NCBI GenBank assembly: GCA_000431235.1
Contig: HF988696.1
Coordinates: 1-7,916 of the forward strand
Direction of reading: 5' to 3'
DNA length: 7,916 nt
From: Coprobacillus sp. CAG:698
GTDB taxonomy: Bacteria; Bacillota_I; Bacilli_A; ML615J-28; CAG-698
Part shown: positions 7,330-7,916 of the stretch, piece by piece
Position numbering within the stretch: the first letter of the stretch is position 1
Layout of the letters: every line of letters starts with the position of its first letter
Program-made: the position numbers and the translations under genes
The notes under the pieces: generated by a model
The model's input: the letters and a program-made list of their open reading frames with translations, nothing else
The model's database searches: none
Told to the model about the DNA's origin: nothing

Positions 7330-7740
7330 TTAAGCTTCTACTTTTGCACCATACTTACTACGAGCTTGTTTACGTTTATCAACGCCTGTAGTATCTAAAG
7401 TACCTCTAATAACATGGTAACGAACACCAGGTAAGTCCCTAACACGTCCACCACGGATTAATACAACGCTATGCTCTTGTAATTTATGGCCAATACCAGG
7501 AATATATGCAGTAACTTCGATTCCGTTAGATAAACGAACACGGCAGTACTTACGAATTGCTGAATTAGGCTTCTTAGGTGTCATAGTTGTAACCCTTGTA
7601 CAAACTCCACGTTTTTGTGGTGATTCAACATTAGTATTAACCTTCTTTAAACTATTGTATCCAACAGCTAAATGAGGAGATTTAGATTTTCTAATTTTTG
7701 ATTCACGTGACTTTCTAATTAACTGATTAATTGTAGGCAT
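7330..7740 (-). CDS. rpsL: Small ribosomal subunit protein uS12
   Basis: uS12 lies at the decoding centre of the 30S subunit and controls accuracy; it is the classical streptomycin-resistance locus. The protein has 136 residues from MPTINQ. It carries PQKRGVCTRV (41-50), TPKKPNSAIRK (54-64), QEHSVVLIRGGRV (88-100) and QARSKYG (125-131). It is about 12 residues longer than the E. coli protein through an insertion near 24-39, as in Bacillota. The Lys at E. coli position 43 is conserved (Lys56), but position 88 is Arg (Arg101, codon AGG at 7438-7440). I chose the ATG at 7740 because AAGGAGG stands 7 nt upstream; an in-frame TTG at 7758 would place this ribosome binding site inside the protein. 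First gene of the str operon; the stop is TAA. Confidence 0.99.
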   Translation of the reverse strand: MPTINQLIRKSRESKIRKSKSPHLAVGYNSLKKVNTNVESPQKRGVCTRVTTMTPKKPNSAIRKYCRVRLSNGIEVTAYIPGIGHKLQEHSVVLIRGGRVRDLPGVRYHVIRGTLDTTGVDKRKQARSKYGAKVEA

Positions 7741-7746
7741 GTAATA

Positions 7747-7754
7747 TCCTCCTT
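7747..7754 (-). promoter_or_regulatory. Strong rpsL ribosome binding site
   Basis: AAGGAGGA on the minus strand is a perfect anti-16S match with near-ideal distance to the ATG at 7740. It decides the start codon against the in-frame TTG at 7758, which would encode MEGGYY ahead of the conserved MPTINQ N-terminus. Confidence 0.9.
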
Positions 7755-7769
7755 CCAAGAATTATTTTT

Positions 7770-7796
7770 TGATACACCACATAACCAAGCGTATCA
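7770..7796 (-). repeat. Stem-loop in rpsL leader, 3' element
   Basis: In the transcript, TGATACGC (7789-7796) pairs with GTGTATCA (7770-7777) as an 8-bp stem with one G·U, extendable by a T·G pair, around a loop of 9 to 11 nt. It ends 16 nt before the ribosome binding site core. It is followed by an A-run, not T, so it is not a terminator. A role in mRNA stability or autoregulation is possible; none is shown. Confidence 0.5.
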
Positions 7797-7813
7797 TTTA
7801 CCTAAAATAATAA

Positions 7814-7832
7814 GTTTTGAGAATCTCAAAAC
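7814..7832. repeat. 19-bp palindrome in rpsL leader
   Basis: gttttgaga and tctcaaaac are perfect 9-bp inverted arms around a single central base. The element begins about 17 nt downstream of the predicted start of transcription. As DNA it has the look of a dimeric repressor operator. As RNA it would fold as a 7-bp stem with a 5-nt loop, followed by an interrupted T-rich stretch (TTATTATTTT), which is at best a weak terminator. It matches no operator that I know. Confidence 0.6.
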
Positions 7833-7855
7833 ATATCTTTTGCAAATACTTATAT

Positions 7856-7884
7856 ATTATACTCCTTTTTTCATAAAAAAGCAA
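7856..7884 (-). promoter_or_regulatory. Main promoter of the str operon
   Basis: On the minus strand, -35 TTGCTT (7879-7884, first three bases match) and a perfect -10 TATAAT (7856-7861) are separated by 17 nt. The expected start is near 7849, giving a leader of about 109 nt before rpsL. It is the best-placed sigma-A-type promoter for rpsL-rpsG-fusA-tuf, and A-tracts lie immediately behind the -35. Confidence 0.75.
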
Positions 7885-7916
7885 TATATTTTTTATTTTT
7901 TTATTTTTTTATTTTT
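7885..7916 (-). promoter_or_regulatory. Phased A-tract behind -35 (possible UP element)
   Basis: On the plus strand, T-runs are broken by single A at 7895, 7903 and 7911, an exact 8-nt period; on the coding strand these are A-tracts ending one turn behind the -35. Such tracts can bind the C-terminal domain of the RNA polymerase alpha subunit and boost promoters of ribosomal genes. It continues to the window edge, so its full extent is unknown. Confidence 0.45.

Noticed and set aside
7741..7758. N-terminal extension of rpsL from an in-frame TTG (MEGGYY)
   Set aside because: The extension is simply the translated Shine-Dalgarno sequence; the conserved family start is MPTINQ at 7740.
7858..7875. 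Mini-frame ATG AAA AAA GGA GTA TAA within the str promoter
   Set aside because: It lies in the promoter spacer and -10, upstream of the predicted start of transcription, so it would not be in the mRNA.
7863..7916. Plus-strand T-rich run as a terminator for a rightward gene
   Set aside because: No GC stem precedes it, only an A6/T6 pairing, and no rightward gene exists in the window.

Overview
The window is a piece of an AT-rich, Gram-positive-type bacterial chromosome with all seven supported genes on the minus strand. The best guess is a low-GC Bacilli/Mollicutes-relative lineage (Acholeplasma-, Erysipelotrichia- or RF39-like). This rests on very AT-rich intergenic DNA, strong AGGAGG ribosome binding sites, and a uS12 protein with the roughly 12-residue N-terminal insertion seen in Bacillota. 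The code is apparently standard: every Trp examined is TGG, and stops are only TAA or TAG. The species cannot be named from this sequence.

Region 1, read from the right-hand end (about 7916 down to 3434), is a complete str operon: rpsL (uS12), rpsG (uS7), fusA (EF-G) and tuf (EF-Tu). A well-formed sigma-A-type promoter at 7856-7884 has a phased A-tract behind its -35. It opens a leader of about 109 nt that contains a 19-bp palindrome and a second stem-loop. A separate promoter in the fusA-tuf gap (4703-4731) should give tuf extra transcription. A strong intrinsic terminator (3434-3468) ends the unit directly after tuf.

Region 2 (about 3385 down to 1) is a second transcription unit with its own extended -10 promoter (3357-3385). 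It holds tatD (a metal-dependent nuclease), a surface lipoprotein made of two bacterial Ig-like domains, a trypsin-like HtrA-type protease with an intact His-Asp-Ser triad and a C-terminal PDZ domain, and then an unrecognised two-helix membrane protein. The last gene is probably translationally coupled to the protease gene, because its Shine-Dalgarno sequence overlaps the protease stop codon. A further gene may begin at the left edge.

The str genes form the translation module (decoding-centre proteins plus both elongation GTPases). The second unit links a housekeeping nuclease to what looks like a cell-surface protein quality-control or processing protease and a membrane partner of unknown function. 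The most notable points are the rpsL leader structures, an Arg in uS12 at the position where Lys-to-Arg causes streptomycin resistance, the unusual protease architecture with a calcium-loop-like insertion next to the active site, and the coupled orphan membrane protein. No mobile element, CRISPR array, tRNA, rRNA or clearly novel defence system was seen. There is no gene-free stretch longer than about 160 bases.
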